NCBI GenBank assembly: GCA_030141605.1
Contig: JAQGDQ010000438.1
Coordinates: 27,501 to 72,500 of the forward strand
Origin: Tubiluchus corallicola
Lineage: Eukaryota; Priapulida; Priapulimorpha; Priapulimorphida; Tubiluchidae
Reading direction: 5' to 3'
DNA: 45,000 nucleotides
The notes below the pieces were generated by a model, which saw only the letters and a list, made by a program, of their open reading frames with translations, did no database searches and was not told the DNA's origin. The translations under genes and the position numbers were made by a program. Position 1 is the stretch's first letter. Each line of letters begins with the position of its first letter. Shown piece after piece: positions 21,665 through 32,522 of the stretch.

Positions 21665-22444
21665 ATACATGATAAAACAACCAGTGCTAATTTATATATC
21701 AGAACTCGATAATGACCTACGTTCTGGTCTTGCCACAAACTTCATTATTCAGTTGTCACGGTGCAGAATCTACTTGCAGACAGCCCAAACTGTATAAGAA
21801 AGTGCAGTTACATTTGCAGAATGTTTGTGACGTCACAGGTCAAGGTGTGTCTGCATTTGATAATCCGGTTTTAAACTAACAATTTGAAAATTATAAAATT
21901 AACAATAATTGTCATTTGCAACCAATTTTATTTTACCTTAACCGATAAATAAACCTTCTACAAGCTCTAGCTCCTCAAACGTTAACTTTAATATGCTTAA
22001 AACCATAAATCCCTGAATCCAAAAATAAACACATCTGAAGAATATGGTTAGCTAATTAATAACTAAAAATTTTATAAGGTGTTCATAGGTGAATCTATGA
22101 TGGTAGGTTTTGACAAATCTCGTATCTTTCTGGAAATTTTGACTCATATTTGCTATAAAAATATCATCCACTAATTTGTTAGATTTCTACCTATTTTAAA
22201 CTAAACTAACAAAGATAAGTGTATAATTTTAACTGCAACCTCTAAAACCTTCTATTATCACACAAAAACGTTTTTTCATTGATTTGGTCATAGAAGGACG
22301 TAAGTTAGTAGGGTTCATATTTTTCTATCATTTACGGGTGATTCAACAGATCTTGGGAATTTGTATCAATTCTGCTGGTCACAAAAAACGGAAAGAAAAA
22401 TCAGGATAGTCCAGGCTCAGTTCCGGCTCGCACATGTCAAAGTT

Positions 22445-23200
22445 CTATTGGTTTTGTGATTCCAGGTTTTTTCCGATTAACATTTTGCACATTTCATACG
22501 CTCTCTTGTAAATACAACAACTTGCATATGTAGTCAGGTTATATTCCTTTGAATTCGCCAAGTTTCGCACCAAATTCTGATAACTAGCCATATTTGAGCA
22601 TTTCTCGCAATATTCTGCACCCCCACGGTCAGGCTTGCCTTCGCAGTGTCCGCCACGTGTTATATGCAGCAGATACAGTTGTCTGACGCAATCCATGTAT
22701 ACGGTGGGGTTATGGGCACAAATCCTTGAAAATAATCGGTTTGGCTTAGGAGTGCCAAGCCTGCTACATCTATCGCAAGTTTTTCTCGGTTTGCTAACGC
22801 ATTTCAACTTATTGCAACATCTGCTGTATGCTGTCCAGAACTTACTGTTGACCTCTTTTGCTTCAAGCCTTGCACAGTCATAGCAAGCTTCTGATAATTG
22901 ATTAGTTGGATCGTGTTCGCATTTTCCAGTTGATTTCCCACCGTACTTCTCAAAAAACTCCACTTGTTTCGTGCATTCCCGCATGTAAGTTGGATAACTG
23001 CAACATTTTGCAAGGATATCTTCAGACTTCTCGTTAGTTTGACTTCTAAACTTCATGCAATTCTGGCATTCTTGCATTGGATCGTTAGGTGGGTTTTTCA
23101 TACAGTATCCTACTACATTAGGGTCAGTATCTGATACTGCAGTCAGCACTGCTACATGCACGAATACCAGAACAAATAGCAATGTAGCAGACGTCGACAT
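22445..23200 (-). CDS. Secreted 22-cysteine four-module protein, copy 2
   Basis: 251 codons. Signal peptide at residues 1-23 (STSATLLFVLVFVHVAVLTA). The mature part has 22 Cys in four modules of the form C-x11-C-x2-C-x(17-26)-C-C-x8-C: module 1 from GYC to MRECTKQV, module 2 from GKC to RCCNKLKC, module 3 (C-x7-C-x2-C, with CA instead of CC) from LKC to YMDC, module 4 from GHC to YEMC. Even spacing suggests internal duplication and full disulfide bonding; the protein is presumably exported. Compared with copy 3, four residues are missing before ILAKCC, and a ~24-base deletion changes the end to LIGKNLESQNQ. The main exon starts at 23212 after a conserved acceptor. No family recognised. Confidence 0.85.
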   Translation of the reverse strand: MSTSATLLFVLVFVHVAVLTAVSDTDPNVVGYCMKNPPNDPMQECQNCMKFRSQTNEKSEDILAKCCSYPTYMRECTKQVEFFEKYGGKSTGKCEHDPTNQLSEACYDCARLEAKEVNSKFWTAYSRCCNKLKCVSKPRKTCDRCSRLGTPKPNRLFSRICAHNPTVYMDCVRQLYLLHITRGGHCEGKPDRGGAEYCEKCSNMASYQNLVRNLANSKEYNLTTYASCCIYKRAYEMCKMLIGKNLESQNQ

Positions 23201-23212
23201 CTTTGATGTAGC

Positions 23213-26200
23213 CTAAAACAAAATAAGACAATTTAACATTGAATTTAAAACCCAACGGCGCAAAAGTAAAAAAAAGACATGATAACGGCTAAAAATGGAG
23301 CAATTTTAGCCTACAATTTAAAATTCTTACGACCCGAAACAGGAAATGTAACACTGGGATCTACTTGTCAAAACATTAAAAAATTACAAATGAATTTTAC
23401 AATTTGCCAAAACAATAAAAACACAATTTATGATAACTTATAAACGTCACACAAACAAGGCAAAACAAGATCAGATCATTCTTATGCTTTTACTACTTCT
23501 TTCATCTTAAAGTTATTTCTCAATCTCTCTCTCTCTCTTTTTCTCTCTCCCCTCTTTCCCTCCAAACAGGTGCAACAAGTTCTACAATGGCAATAATAAC
23601 TGCAGAGTTAACGTTGTCTACAGGTGCAACAAGTGCTACAATGGCAGCAATGACTGCGGAGTTAACATTGTCTACAAGTGCAACAAGTGCTGCAATGGCA
23701 GCAATGACTGTAGAGTTAACATTGTCTACAGGTGCAACAAGTGCTACAATGGCAACAATGACTGCAAAGTTAACATTGTCTACATGTGCAACAAGTGCTA
23801 CAATGGCAGCAATGACTGTAGAGTTAATGTTGTCTACAGGTGCAACAAGTGCTACAATGGCAACAATGACTGCAGAGTTAACGTTGTCTACAAGTGCAAC
23901 AAGTGCTACAATGGCAGCAATGACTGTAGAGTTAACGTTGTCTACAGCTGCAACAAGTGCTACAATGGCAACAATGACTGCAGAGCTAACATTGGCTACA
24001 GCTGCAACAAGTGCTAAAATGGCAACAATGGCTGCAGAGTTAATATTGTCTACAGGTGCAACAAGTGCTACAATGGCAGGCAATGACTGTAGAGTTAATG
24101 TTGGCTACAGGTGCAACAAGTGCTACAATGGCAGCAATGACTGTAGAGTTAACGTTTGTCTACAAGTGCAACAAGTGCTACATTGGCAACAATGACTGTA
24201 GAGTTAACGTTGTCTACAGGTGCAACAAGTGCTACAATGACTGTAGAGTTAACGTTGTCTACAGCTGCAACAAGTGCTACAATGGCAACAATGACTGCAG
24301 AGCTAACATTGGCTACAGATGCAACATGTACTACAATGGCAGCAATGACTCTAGAGTTAACTTAGTCTACAGGTGCAACAAGTGCTACAATGGCAACAAT
24401 GACTGCAGAGTTAATATAGTCTACAGGTGCTACAAGTGCTACAATGGCAACAATGACTGTAGACGTAAAGTTGTCTACAGGTGCAACAAGTGCTACAATG
24501 GCAATAATGACTGCAGAGTTAACGTTGTCTACAGGTGCAACAAGTGCTACAATGGCAGCAATAACTGCAGAGTTAACGTTGTCTACAGGTGCAACAAGTG
24601 CTACAATGGCAGCAATGACTGTAGAGTTAACGTTGTCTACAGGTGCAACAAGTGCTACAATGGAAAAGCAATGACTGCAGAGTTAACGTTGTCTACAGGT
24701 GCAACAAGTGCTACAATGTCAGCAATGACTGTAGAGTTAATGTTGTCTACAGGTGCAACAAGTGCTACAATGGCAACAATGACTGCAGAGTTAACGTTGT
24801 CTACAAGTGCAACAAGTGCTACAATGGCAACAATGACTGCAGAGTTAACGTTGTCTACAAGTGCAACAAGTGCTACAATGGCAGCAATGACTGTAGAGTT
24901 AACGTTGTCTACAGCTGCAACAAGTGCTACAATGGCAACAATGACTGCAGAGCTAACATTGTCTACAGCTGCAACAAGTGCTAAAATGGCAACAATGGAG
25001 GCAGAGTTAATATTGTCTACAGGTGCAACAAGTGCTACAATGGCAGGCAATGACTGTAGAGTTAATGTTGGCTACAGGTGCAACAAGTGCTACAATGGCA
25101 GCAATGACTGTAGAGTTAACGTTTGTCTACAAGTGCAACAAGTGCTACATTGGCAACAATGACTGCAGAGTTAACGTTTGTCTACAGGTGCAACAAGTGC
25201 TACAATGGCAGCAATAACTGCAGAGTTAACGTTGTCTACAGGTGCAACAAGAGCTACAATGGCAGCAATGACTGTAGAGTTAACGTTGTCTACAGGTGCA
25301 ACAAGTGCTACAATGGCAGCAATGACTGCAGAGTTAACGTTGTCTACAGGTGCAACAAGTGCTACAATGGCAGCAATGACTGCGGAGTTAACATTGTCTA
25401 CAAGTGCAACAAGTGCTACAATGGCTGCAATGACTGTAGAGTTAACATTGTCTACAGGTGCAACAAGTGCTACAATGGCAACAATGACTGCAAAGTTAAC
25501 ATTGTCTACATGTGCAACAAGTGCTACAATGGCAGCAATAACTGCAGAGTTAACGTTGTCTACAGGTGCAACAAGTGCTACAATGGCAGCAATGACTGTA
25601 GAGTTAACGTTGTCTACAGGTGCAACAAGTGCTACAATGGAAGCAATGACTGCAGAGTTAACGTTGTCTACAGGTGCAACAAGTGCTACAATGTCAGCAA
25701 TGACTGTAGAGTTAATGTTGTCTACAGGTGCAACAAGTGCTACAATGGCAACAATGACTGCAGAGTTAACGTTGTCTACAAGTGCAACAAGTGCTACAAT
25801 GGCAACAATGACTGCAGAGTTAACGTTGTCTACAAGTGCAACAAGTGCTACAATGGCAGCAATGACTGTAGAGTTAACGTTGTCTACAAGTGCAACAAGT
25901 GCTACAATGGCAACAATGACTGCAGAGTTAACGTTGTCTACAAGTGCAACAAGTGCTACAATGGCAGCAATGACTGTAGAGTTAACGTTGTCTACAGCTG
26001 CAACAAGTGCTACAATGGCAACAATGACTGCAGAGCTAACATTGGCTACAGCTGCAACAAGTGCTAAAATGGCAACAATGGAGGCAGAGTTAATATTGTC
26101 TACAGGTGCAACAAGTGCTACAATGGCAGGCAATGACTGTAGAGTTAATGTTGGCTACAGGTGCAACAAGTGCTACAATGGCAGCAATGACTGTAGAGTT

Positions 26201-27287
26201 AACGTTTGTCTACAAGTGCAACAAGTGCTACATTGGCAACAATGACTGCAGAGTTAACGTTTGTCTACAGGTGCAACAAGTGCTACAATGGCAGCAATAA
26301 CTGCAGAGTTAACGTTGTCTACAGGTGCAACAAGAGCTACAATGGCAGCAATGACTGTAGAGTTAACGTTGTCTACAGGTGCAACAAGTGCTACAATGGA
26401 AGCAATGACTGCAGAGTTAACGTCGTCTACAGGTGCAACAAGTGCTAAAATGGCAGCAATGACTGTAGAGTTAATGTTGTCTACAGGTGCAACAAGTGCT
26501 ACAATGGCAACAATGACTGCAGAGTTAACGTTGTCTACAGGTGCAACAAGTGCTACAATGCCAGCAATGACTGTAGAGTTAACGTTGTCTACAGGTGCAA
26601 CAAGTGCTACAATGGCAGCAATGACTGTAGAGTTAACATTGTCTACAGGTGCAACAAGTGCTACAATAGCAGCAATGACTGTAGAGTTAACGTTGTCTAC
26701 AGGTGCAACAAGTGCTACAATGGCAGCAATGACTGTAGAGTTAACGTTGTTTACAGGTGCAACAAGTGCTACAATGGAAGGAATAGCTGTAGAGGGAACC
26801 TTGCCAAAAGAAGTTAATTACTGTTGAAAAGGAATTTTAATACGAGAAACTTCCAACTCAGCTGACATACAATTAATTATGAATTACAAATCAGATCAGA
26901 AAACGACTTCTTTAGCCCAGTTTTACCTGCCCCCAGCTCTATAGCTAACATATATCTGGAACATACGCCCTATTGTGTGAAACAAGATGCCCCTTTTGTT
27001 CACTCACGTGTACCAACTAACTATTTGTTCGTAACATCAGATAATCTTGTGCAATTCTCTGTTCTTTTCTAATGTTCACGTAGGTTATAGAAAGTTTAAA
27101 TAGAGTAAAATAAAATAACGTTTTAAATAATACTATGCCCAAAGAATTTTGCAAGACAATCCATATTTAGTGTGAAAGTTTTATCAAAAAAATTAAACTG
27201 TGAGTATCAAATTAACTGCACCTTGCGAAAATAAGACAAACGAGACGCATTTCTCAAACAAGTTAAAGTGAGGTTTACTTTACTCAC
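23213..27287 (-). other. Putative intron 1 of cysteine-rich copy 2 (4075 bp)
   Basis: The GTGAGT donor (27287-27282) and the TTTTGTTTTAG acceptor (ending at 23213) match those of the other units. About 80% of this intron is the 54-bp minisatellite. It would be nearly five times as long as the intron of copy 1. Confidence 0.6.
23520..26827. repeat. 54-bp minisatellite, ~60 units, within intron 1 of copy 2
   Basis: After a CT tract ending CCAAACAG the array begins. The unit reads GTGCAACAAGTGCTACAATG, GCAGCAATGACTGTAGAG, TTAACGTTGTCTACAG. Two linked variants alternate: AACAATGACTGCAGAG and AGCAATGACTGTAGAG. The length is a multiple of three and without stops, so one plus frame reads CNKCYNGSNDCRVNVVYR, another STGATSATMAAMTVELTL, and a minus frame AIVALVAPVDNVNSTV. 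A few units carry 1-2 base indels. An identical ~120-bp block recurs at about 24073, 25038 and 26121, showing ~1-kb higher-order duplication. CTGTAGA…TCTACAG makes a 7-bp hairpin in the TGTAGA variant. Confidence 0.95.
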
Positions 27288-27388
27288 CAAGTTCATCTTC
27301 AAATGTTTGTTTCCTCTTGTTTCCTATGTATATGTTGACTGTTGCACCAGCATCCACAAAAGTGCTCAATTCTGGTTCTCCTTTTATA
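27288..27388 (-). promoter_or_regulatory. TATA promoter and first exon, copy 2
   Basis: Minus strand TATAAAAGG at 27388-27380, then ~90 bases to an exon ending ATGAACTTG before GTGAGT. The exon-1 ATG (27296-27294) is in frame after splicing: M-N-L then A-T-S-K-M at the main exon. Alignment with units 1 and 3 shows TATA, donor and acceptor all conserved, while the intron interior varies. Confidence 0.65.
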
Positions 27389-27541
27389 GTAGGTAGAGAC
27401 GAAAAGTCACCCTTAACTCTTTCACCTTAGCATTCATTGTCTAAAGGCAACTTGATTAACTCACAGAATAAACTTTCAGAAGTGGCGTTTAAGGTGAGAA
27501 TGTCACCTTTTACCTGTTTGCGTTTTTTGCTTGTTTCCACA

Positions 27542-27640
27542 AATGAAGTGATTAAAGTCAGTCATGTACATTTACGCTCGAAACAAGCCATGACCTTCCA
27601 GTGACCACTGACCCCAGGTTAACAATTTTCATGTTTAACT
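27542..27640 (-). promoter_or_regulatory. Shared upstream module, copy 2 proximal
   Basis: Same blocks as at 19302-19410: AGTGATTAAAGTCAGTCATG, AAACAAGCC, CTTCCAGTGACCACTGACCC, AGGTTAACAATTTTC. Confidence 0.55.
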
Positions 27641-27849
27641 CAGGATTTATTTCTAAGGATCAATGCTGAAGTGTTTAAATCTTTCTCTGCAAAATCTAAA
27701 TATGATAACATTTGTCCTCCTGCAGGTTTTTTAGCTGGTTCTATGACTTTTTGAAGAGCTATCTTCACTGGAATATCATCAGGTAGTGTAAGCATATGCC
27801 CAATCCATCTTAAACGGCGTCTTTTTATTTTTCTTGTCCTTACAGCCAT
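27640..27849 (-). mobile_element. LINE C-terminal relic, unit 2
   Basis: A 69-codon minus ORF, AVRTRKIKRRRLRWIGHMLT then LPDDIPVK, a Lys/Pro linker, then FAEKDLNTSALI. RRLRW-GH plus a distal KDL block is a common C-terminal signature of LINE polyproteins. It is carried along by the segmental duplication and present in all three units. Confidence 0.65.
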
Positions 27850-28499
27850 TACAATGTTTTAGCAGTGACAATAAACTTACCCACGATTTCTGACAATTTT
27901 AAGGTAGCAACAATCAACCCTTCGTTTTCTTGCCATTGTAGAAGAACAATGATATGCAATGAAAGCCTGGCCGAGTGAAAGTTACAGAATATACAGGCCG
28001 ACAAAATGGTCTCTAAAATCTAGGTTTTGGTTAAGATTTGTAGATTTTTTTTGAATCACGAACCGAAAAATTTCAAATATGCCTACAATCTTACAGTAAA
28101 AGTGTGCTTATGAAGAAATTGTTATTTTGCTTTGCGTTTCGTTTATTTTTTAATTTAAGCATCTCCATGGGATATTTGAAGTTGTGAACTAATTAGCTTT
28201 TCAATAAATGTAGATATATTAGCTTCATTATTAATAGAAAGTTTATTAATAACTTTCAAATCTAAAATGATAAAAAATGTCAAACAAAGTCAATCCTCAG
28301 TGTGGTTGATTAGTCGAAACATTTGTGACATGTTTTTAGCGTTTCATCATTTTTGATAATTTACCAAAATTGTTTCCTTGAATTAAACTGCAAGTGCCTG
28401 AATAAACGGATGTTGATTAACATCATGGTTGGTTACAGGTTTGCTCCCTTTCAGGATAAACCCATTGTAGGCCCATAAATTTGTTTAAGCTCCCAATGT

Positions 28500-28840
28500 T
28501 TGGTTCCTACTCATAGATTTATTGCTGTGCTAGAATCCACATGAATGCTCAATTCTGTCTCTGACTCACTGCGAGAAGTCACCTTTAAGTCCTTTTGCTG
28601 TGTAAAAGCAGCTTGATTAATTTACAGAGCAACTTACAGAAATAAAAAATGGATGCCGAAACTACGTAATTAAAGTGATTTGAAGTCGCACTTCAAATAA
28701 AGATGTCGTTTCTTACCAGTTTGTGTTTTTCGATCCATCCTACAAATGGAGTGATTAAACTCAATCACGTACATTTATATTGACGTAAACAGGCTGTGCC
28801 CTTCCAGTGACCACTGGCTCCTTGGTTAAATGTTCTGATG
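28500..28840 (-). promoter_or_regulatory. Decayed second promoter block, unit 2
   Basis: Counterpart of 20470-20800: TGCTCAATTCTGTCTCTGAC, GAAGTCACCTTTAAG, GAGTGATTAAACTCAATCAC, CTTCCAGTGACCACTGGCTC. It lacks the TATA box. Confidence 0.5.
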
Positions 28841-28842
28841 TT

Positions 28843-29135
28843 GCAACACAAAACCAATAGGACGATTTACCAACTCATGCAGCACAAAAATATGGGACGA
28901 TTTACCAACTCATACAGCACAAAAACAATGTAACGATTTACCAACTCATGCAGCACAAAAACATGGGGACGATTTACCAACTCATGCAGCACAAAAACAA
29001 TGTGACGATTTACCAACTCATGCAACACAAAAACATGGGGACGATTTACCAACTCATGCAGCACAAAAACAATGTAACGATTTACCAACTCATGCAACAC
29101 AAAAACAGGGGGATGATTTACCAACCCATGCGGGT
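28843..29135. repeat. 36-bp minisatellite, ~8 units
   Basis: The unit CGATTTACCAACTCATGCAG-CACAAAAACAATGTGA alternates two variants ending AATGTRA and ATGGGGA. Unit 1 has three copies at 20811-20915. Open frames reading QHKNNVTIYQLM are a repeat artefact. Confidence 0.9.
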
Positions 29136-29358
29136 AAAATGACATACGTCAAAAAATTTAAAATCTTTTGTTAATTAAAATGCATCCTTATAAAGATACC
29201 TATAATTTTCACTGATTTATAGGCCACAGTAGTTCATTACATTTTTATTACGTTTTACTACATTTTTATTGGATTTTTTATAATCTTTTTACAAATCCGT
29301 ATGTGTGTATGATACGTGTTTAATGCATTTAATTTCGAACTTCCCATTAAGCAAAGTG

Positions 29359-29360
<2 letters not shown>

Positions 29361-29390
<30 letters not shown>

Positions 29391-29403
29391 TGTATGTATG
29401 TAT
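29361..29403. repeat. Short (GTAT)n microsatellite, unit 3
   Basis: About ten GTAT units at the position of the 540-bp array in unit 2. Confidence 0.95.
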
Positions 29404-30238
29404 ATATACATGATAAAACAACCAGTGCTAATTTATATATCAGAACTCGAGAATGACCTACGTTCTGGTCTTGCCACAAACTTCATTATTCAGTTGTCTA
29501 GTGCAGAATCTACTTGCAGACAGCCCAAACTGTATAAGAAATTGCAGTTACATTTGCAGAATGTTTGTGACGTCACAGGTCAAGGTGTGTCTGCATTTGA
29601 TAATCCAGTTTTAAACTAACAATTTGAAAATTATAAAATTAACAATAATTGTCATTTGCAACCAAATTTATTTTACCATAACCGATAAATAAACCTCCTA
29701 CAAGCTCTAGCTCCTCAAACGTTAACTTTAATATGCTTAAAACCATAAATCCCTGAATCCAAAAATAAACACGTCTGAAGAATATGGTTAGGTAATTATT
29801 AACTAAAAATTTTATAAGGTGTTCATAGGTGAATCTATGATGGTAGGTTTTGACAAATCTCGTATCTTTCTGGAAATTTTGACTCATATTTGATATAAAA
29901 ATATCATCCACTAATTTGTTAGATTTCTACCTATTTTAAACTAAACTAACAAAGATAAGTGTACAACTTTAACGCTACTGCAACCTCTAAAACAGTCTAT
30001 TATCACACAAAAGCATTTTTCATTGATTTAGTCATAGAAAGACGTAAGTTAATAGGGTACATATTTTTCGATCATTTACGGGTGATTCACAAGATCTTGG
30101 GAATTTGTATCAATTGTGCTGGTAACAAAAAAACGGAAAGAAAAAATCAGGATAGTCGAGGCTCAGTTCCGACTCGCACATGTCAAAGTTCTACTAGTTT
30201 TGTGATTCCAGGTTCTTTTCGTTTCGTCTTTTTCTTCC

Positions 30239-30985
30239 TCATTCGATTAATGTTTTGCACATATCATATGCTTCCTTGTAAATACAACAAGTTGCATATG
30301 TAGTCATGTTATATTCCTTTGCTTTCTCGAAGTTTCGCATCACATTCTGATAAAAACCCATATTTGAGCATTTCTTGCAATATTCCGCACCCCTATGGCC
30401 AGGCTTGCTTATGCATTGTCCGCCATGATTTTCTTTCAGCAGAGACAGTTGTCTGGCGCAATCCATGTATACGGAGGGGTTACGCGCACAAATCCTTGAA
30501 AAGAATCGGTTTGGTTTAGGAGTGCGAAGCCTGCTACATCTTTCGCAAGCTTTTTTCGGTTTGTCACCGCATTGCAACTTACTGCAACATCTGCTGTATG
30601 CTCTCCAAAACTTACTGTTGACCTCTTTTGATTCAAGCTTTGCACAGTCATAGCAATCATTTGATAATTGATTAGTTGGATTGTATTTGCATTTTCCCGT
30701 TGATTTCCCACCACCGTACTTCTCCCGCAACTGCACTTGTTTCGTGCATTCCCGGCGATAAGTTGGAAAACTGCAACATTTAGCAAGGATGTCCCAATCA
30801 ACATCTTCAGGCTTTTTCTTAGTTTGACTTATAAACTTCATGCAATTCTGGCATTCTTGCATCACATCGTTGGGTGGGTCTTTAACACAGTATCCTAATA
30901 CATTAGGGTCAGTATCTGCTATTGCAGTCAGCACTGCTACATGCACGAATACCAGAACAAATAGCAATGTAGCAGACGTCGTCAT
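30239..30985 (-). CDS. Secreted 22-cysteine four-module protein, copy 3
   Basis: 248 codons, open throughout. Signal peptide TSATLLFVLVFVHVAVLTAI (cleavage likely before DTDPNV). Cys pattern as in copy 2, all 22 conserved: C-x11-C-x2-C opens modules 1, 2 and 4, C-x7-C-x2-C opens module 3, and CC-x8-C closes modules 1 and 4 (C-x9-C in module 3). It ends CCIYKEAYDMCKTLIE. Lys-rich and probably basic. The ATG lies 12 bases into the exon that starts at 30997 after TTTTGTTTTAG. The exon-1 ATG found in copies 1 and 2 is GTG here, so this ATG must serve. A TTTATT at about 29667 (AATAAA on the sense strand) is a possible polyadenylation signal. No family recognised; function unknown. Confidence 0.87.
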   Translation of the reverse strand: MTTSATLLFVLVFVHVAVLTAIADTDPNVLGYCVKDPPNDVMQECQNCMKFISQTKKKPEDVDWDILAKCCSFPTYRRECTKQVQLREKYGGGKSTGKCKYNPTNQLSNDCYDCAKLESKEVNSKFWRAYSRCCSKLQCGDKPKKACERCSRLRTPKPNRFFSRICARNPSVYMDCARQLSLLKENHGGQCISKPGHRGAEYCKKCSNMGFYQNVMRNFEKAKEYNMTTYATCCIYKEAYDMCKTLIE

Positions 30986-30997
30986 CTTTGATGTAGC

Positions 30998-32268
30998 CTA
31001 AAACAAAATAAGATATTTTAACATTCAACTTAGGACCCGATTGCGCAAAAGTAAAAAAATAAGACATGATAATGGATAAAAATGGAGCAATTTTAGCCTA
31101 CAATTTAAATTCTAATGTAACAGGAAACCCGAAACAGGAAATGTAACATTGGGATGTACTTGTCAAAACCTTAAAAAATTACAAATAAATTTTACAATGT
31201 ACCAAAACAATAAAAACACAATTTATGATAACTTATAAACGTTATACAAACAAGGCAAAATAAGATGAGATCATTCTTATGCTTTTATTGCTCCTCTCAT
31301 CTTAAAATTATTTCTCAATCTCTCTCTCTCTATTTCTCTCTCCCCCTCTCTGCTTCCAAAGAGGTGCAACAAGTAATACAATGGCAACAATGACTGCAGA
31401 GTTAACATTGTCTACAGGTGCAACAAGTGCTACAATGGTGACAATGACTGCAGCGTTAACATTGTCTACAGGTGCAACAAATGCTACAATGGCAAAAATG
31501 ACTGCAGAGCTAACATTGGCTACAGCTGCAACAAGTGCTACAATGGGAACAATGGCTGCAAAGTTAACATTGTCTAGAGGTGCAACAAGAGCTACAATGG
31601 CAGCAATGACTGTAGAGTTAACATTGTCTACAGCTGCAACAGGTGCTACAATGGCAACAATGATTGCAGAGTTAACATTGTCTACAGCTGCAACAAGGGG
31701 TACAATGGCAACAATGACTACAGAGTTAACATTGTCTACAAGTGCAACAAGTGCTACAATGGCAACAGCGGGAACCTTGCCAAAAGAAGTTAATTGCTGT
31801 CTGGTGAAAAGGAATTTTAATACGAGAAACTTCCAACTCAGCTGACATACAATTAATTATGAATTACTAATCAGATCAGAAAACTACTTCTTTAGCCTAG
31901 TTTTATCTGCCCTCAGCTCTATAGCCCGCGTATATCTGGCACATATGCCCTATTGTGTGAAACAAGATGCCCCTTTTGTTCACTCACGTGTACCAACTAA
32001 CTATTTGTTCGTAACATCAGATAATCATGTGCAATTCTCTGTTCTTTTCTAATGTTCACGTAGGTTATAGGAAGTTTAAATAAAGTAAAATAAAATAACG
32101 TTCTAACTAATACAATGCCCAAAGAATTTTGCAAGACAATCCATATTTAGTGTGAAAGTTTTATAAAAAAAAATTAAACTGTGATTATCACATTAACTGC
32201 ACCTTGCGAAAATAAGACAAACGAGACGCATTTCTCAAACAAGTTAAAAAGAGGTTTACTTTACTCAC
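30998..32268 (-). other. Putative intron 1 of cysteine-rich copy 3 (1271 bp)
   Basis: Same donor (GTGAGT, 32268-32263) and acceptor as the other units. It contains about 7.5 minisatellite units. Confidence 0.6.
31313..31790. repeat. CT tract plus 54-bp minisatellite, ~7.5 units (unit 3)
   Basis: Same borders as in units 1 and 2 (CT tract, CAAAGAG/CAAACAG, then GGTGCAACAAGT…, ending GGGAACCTTGCCAAAAGAAG). The units are more diverged from one another than in unit 2, and the array is open over 154 codons in one frame. Confidence 0.93.
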
Positions 32269-32369
32269 CAAGTTCACCTTCAAATGTTTGTTTCCTCTTG
32301 TTTCCTATGTATATCTTGACTGTTGCACCAGCGTCCACAAAAGTGCTCAATTCTGGTTCTCCTTATATA
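32269..32369 (-). promoter_or_regulatory. TATA promoter and first exon, copy 3
   Basis: The TATA box is TATATAAGG (32369-32361) instead of TATAAAAGG. The first exon ends GTGAACTTG before GTGAGT, so the possible exon-1 start codon is lost. Confidence 0.6.
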
Positions 32370-32522
32370 GTAGGTAGAGACGAAAAGTCACCCTTAACTC
32401 TTTCACCTTAGCATTCATTGTCTAAAGCCAACTTGATTAACTCACGGAATAAACTTTCAGAAGTCGCATTTTAGGTGAGAATGTCACCTTTTACCTGTTT
32501 GCGTTTTTTGCTTGTTTCCACA

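Larger units (their letters stand above)
21008..29221. repeat. Tandem segmental duplication, unit 2 (~8.2 kb)
   Basis: Same order as units 1 and 3. It is enlarged by a 540-bp (GTAT)n array, a ~3.2-kb 54-bp minisatellite array and eight 36-bp repeats, and lacks about 180 bp present near 19390-19600 and 32625-32850 in the other units. Confidence 0.85.

Noticed and set aside
21029-21738. Several 100-230 residue Tyr/Ile/His/Thr and Met/Tyr/Val/Cys ORFs
   Set aside because: All are translations of the (GTAT)n array in different frames.
23520-26827. Long ORFs over the 54-bp array as a confirmed repetitive protein gene
   Set aside because: Indels of 1-2 bases shift the frame several times within unit 2, and the array lies inside the predicted intron of the minus-strand gene. 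I kept it only as a possibility in the findings.
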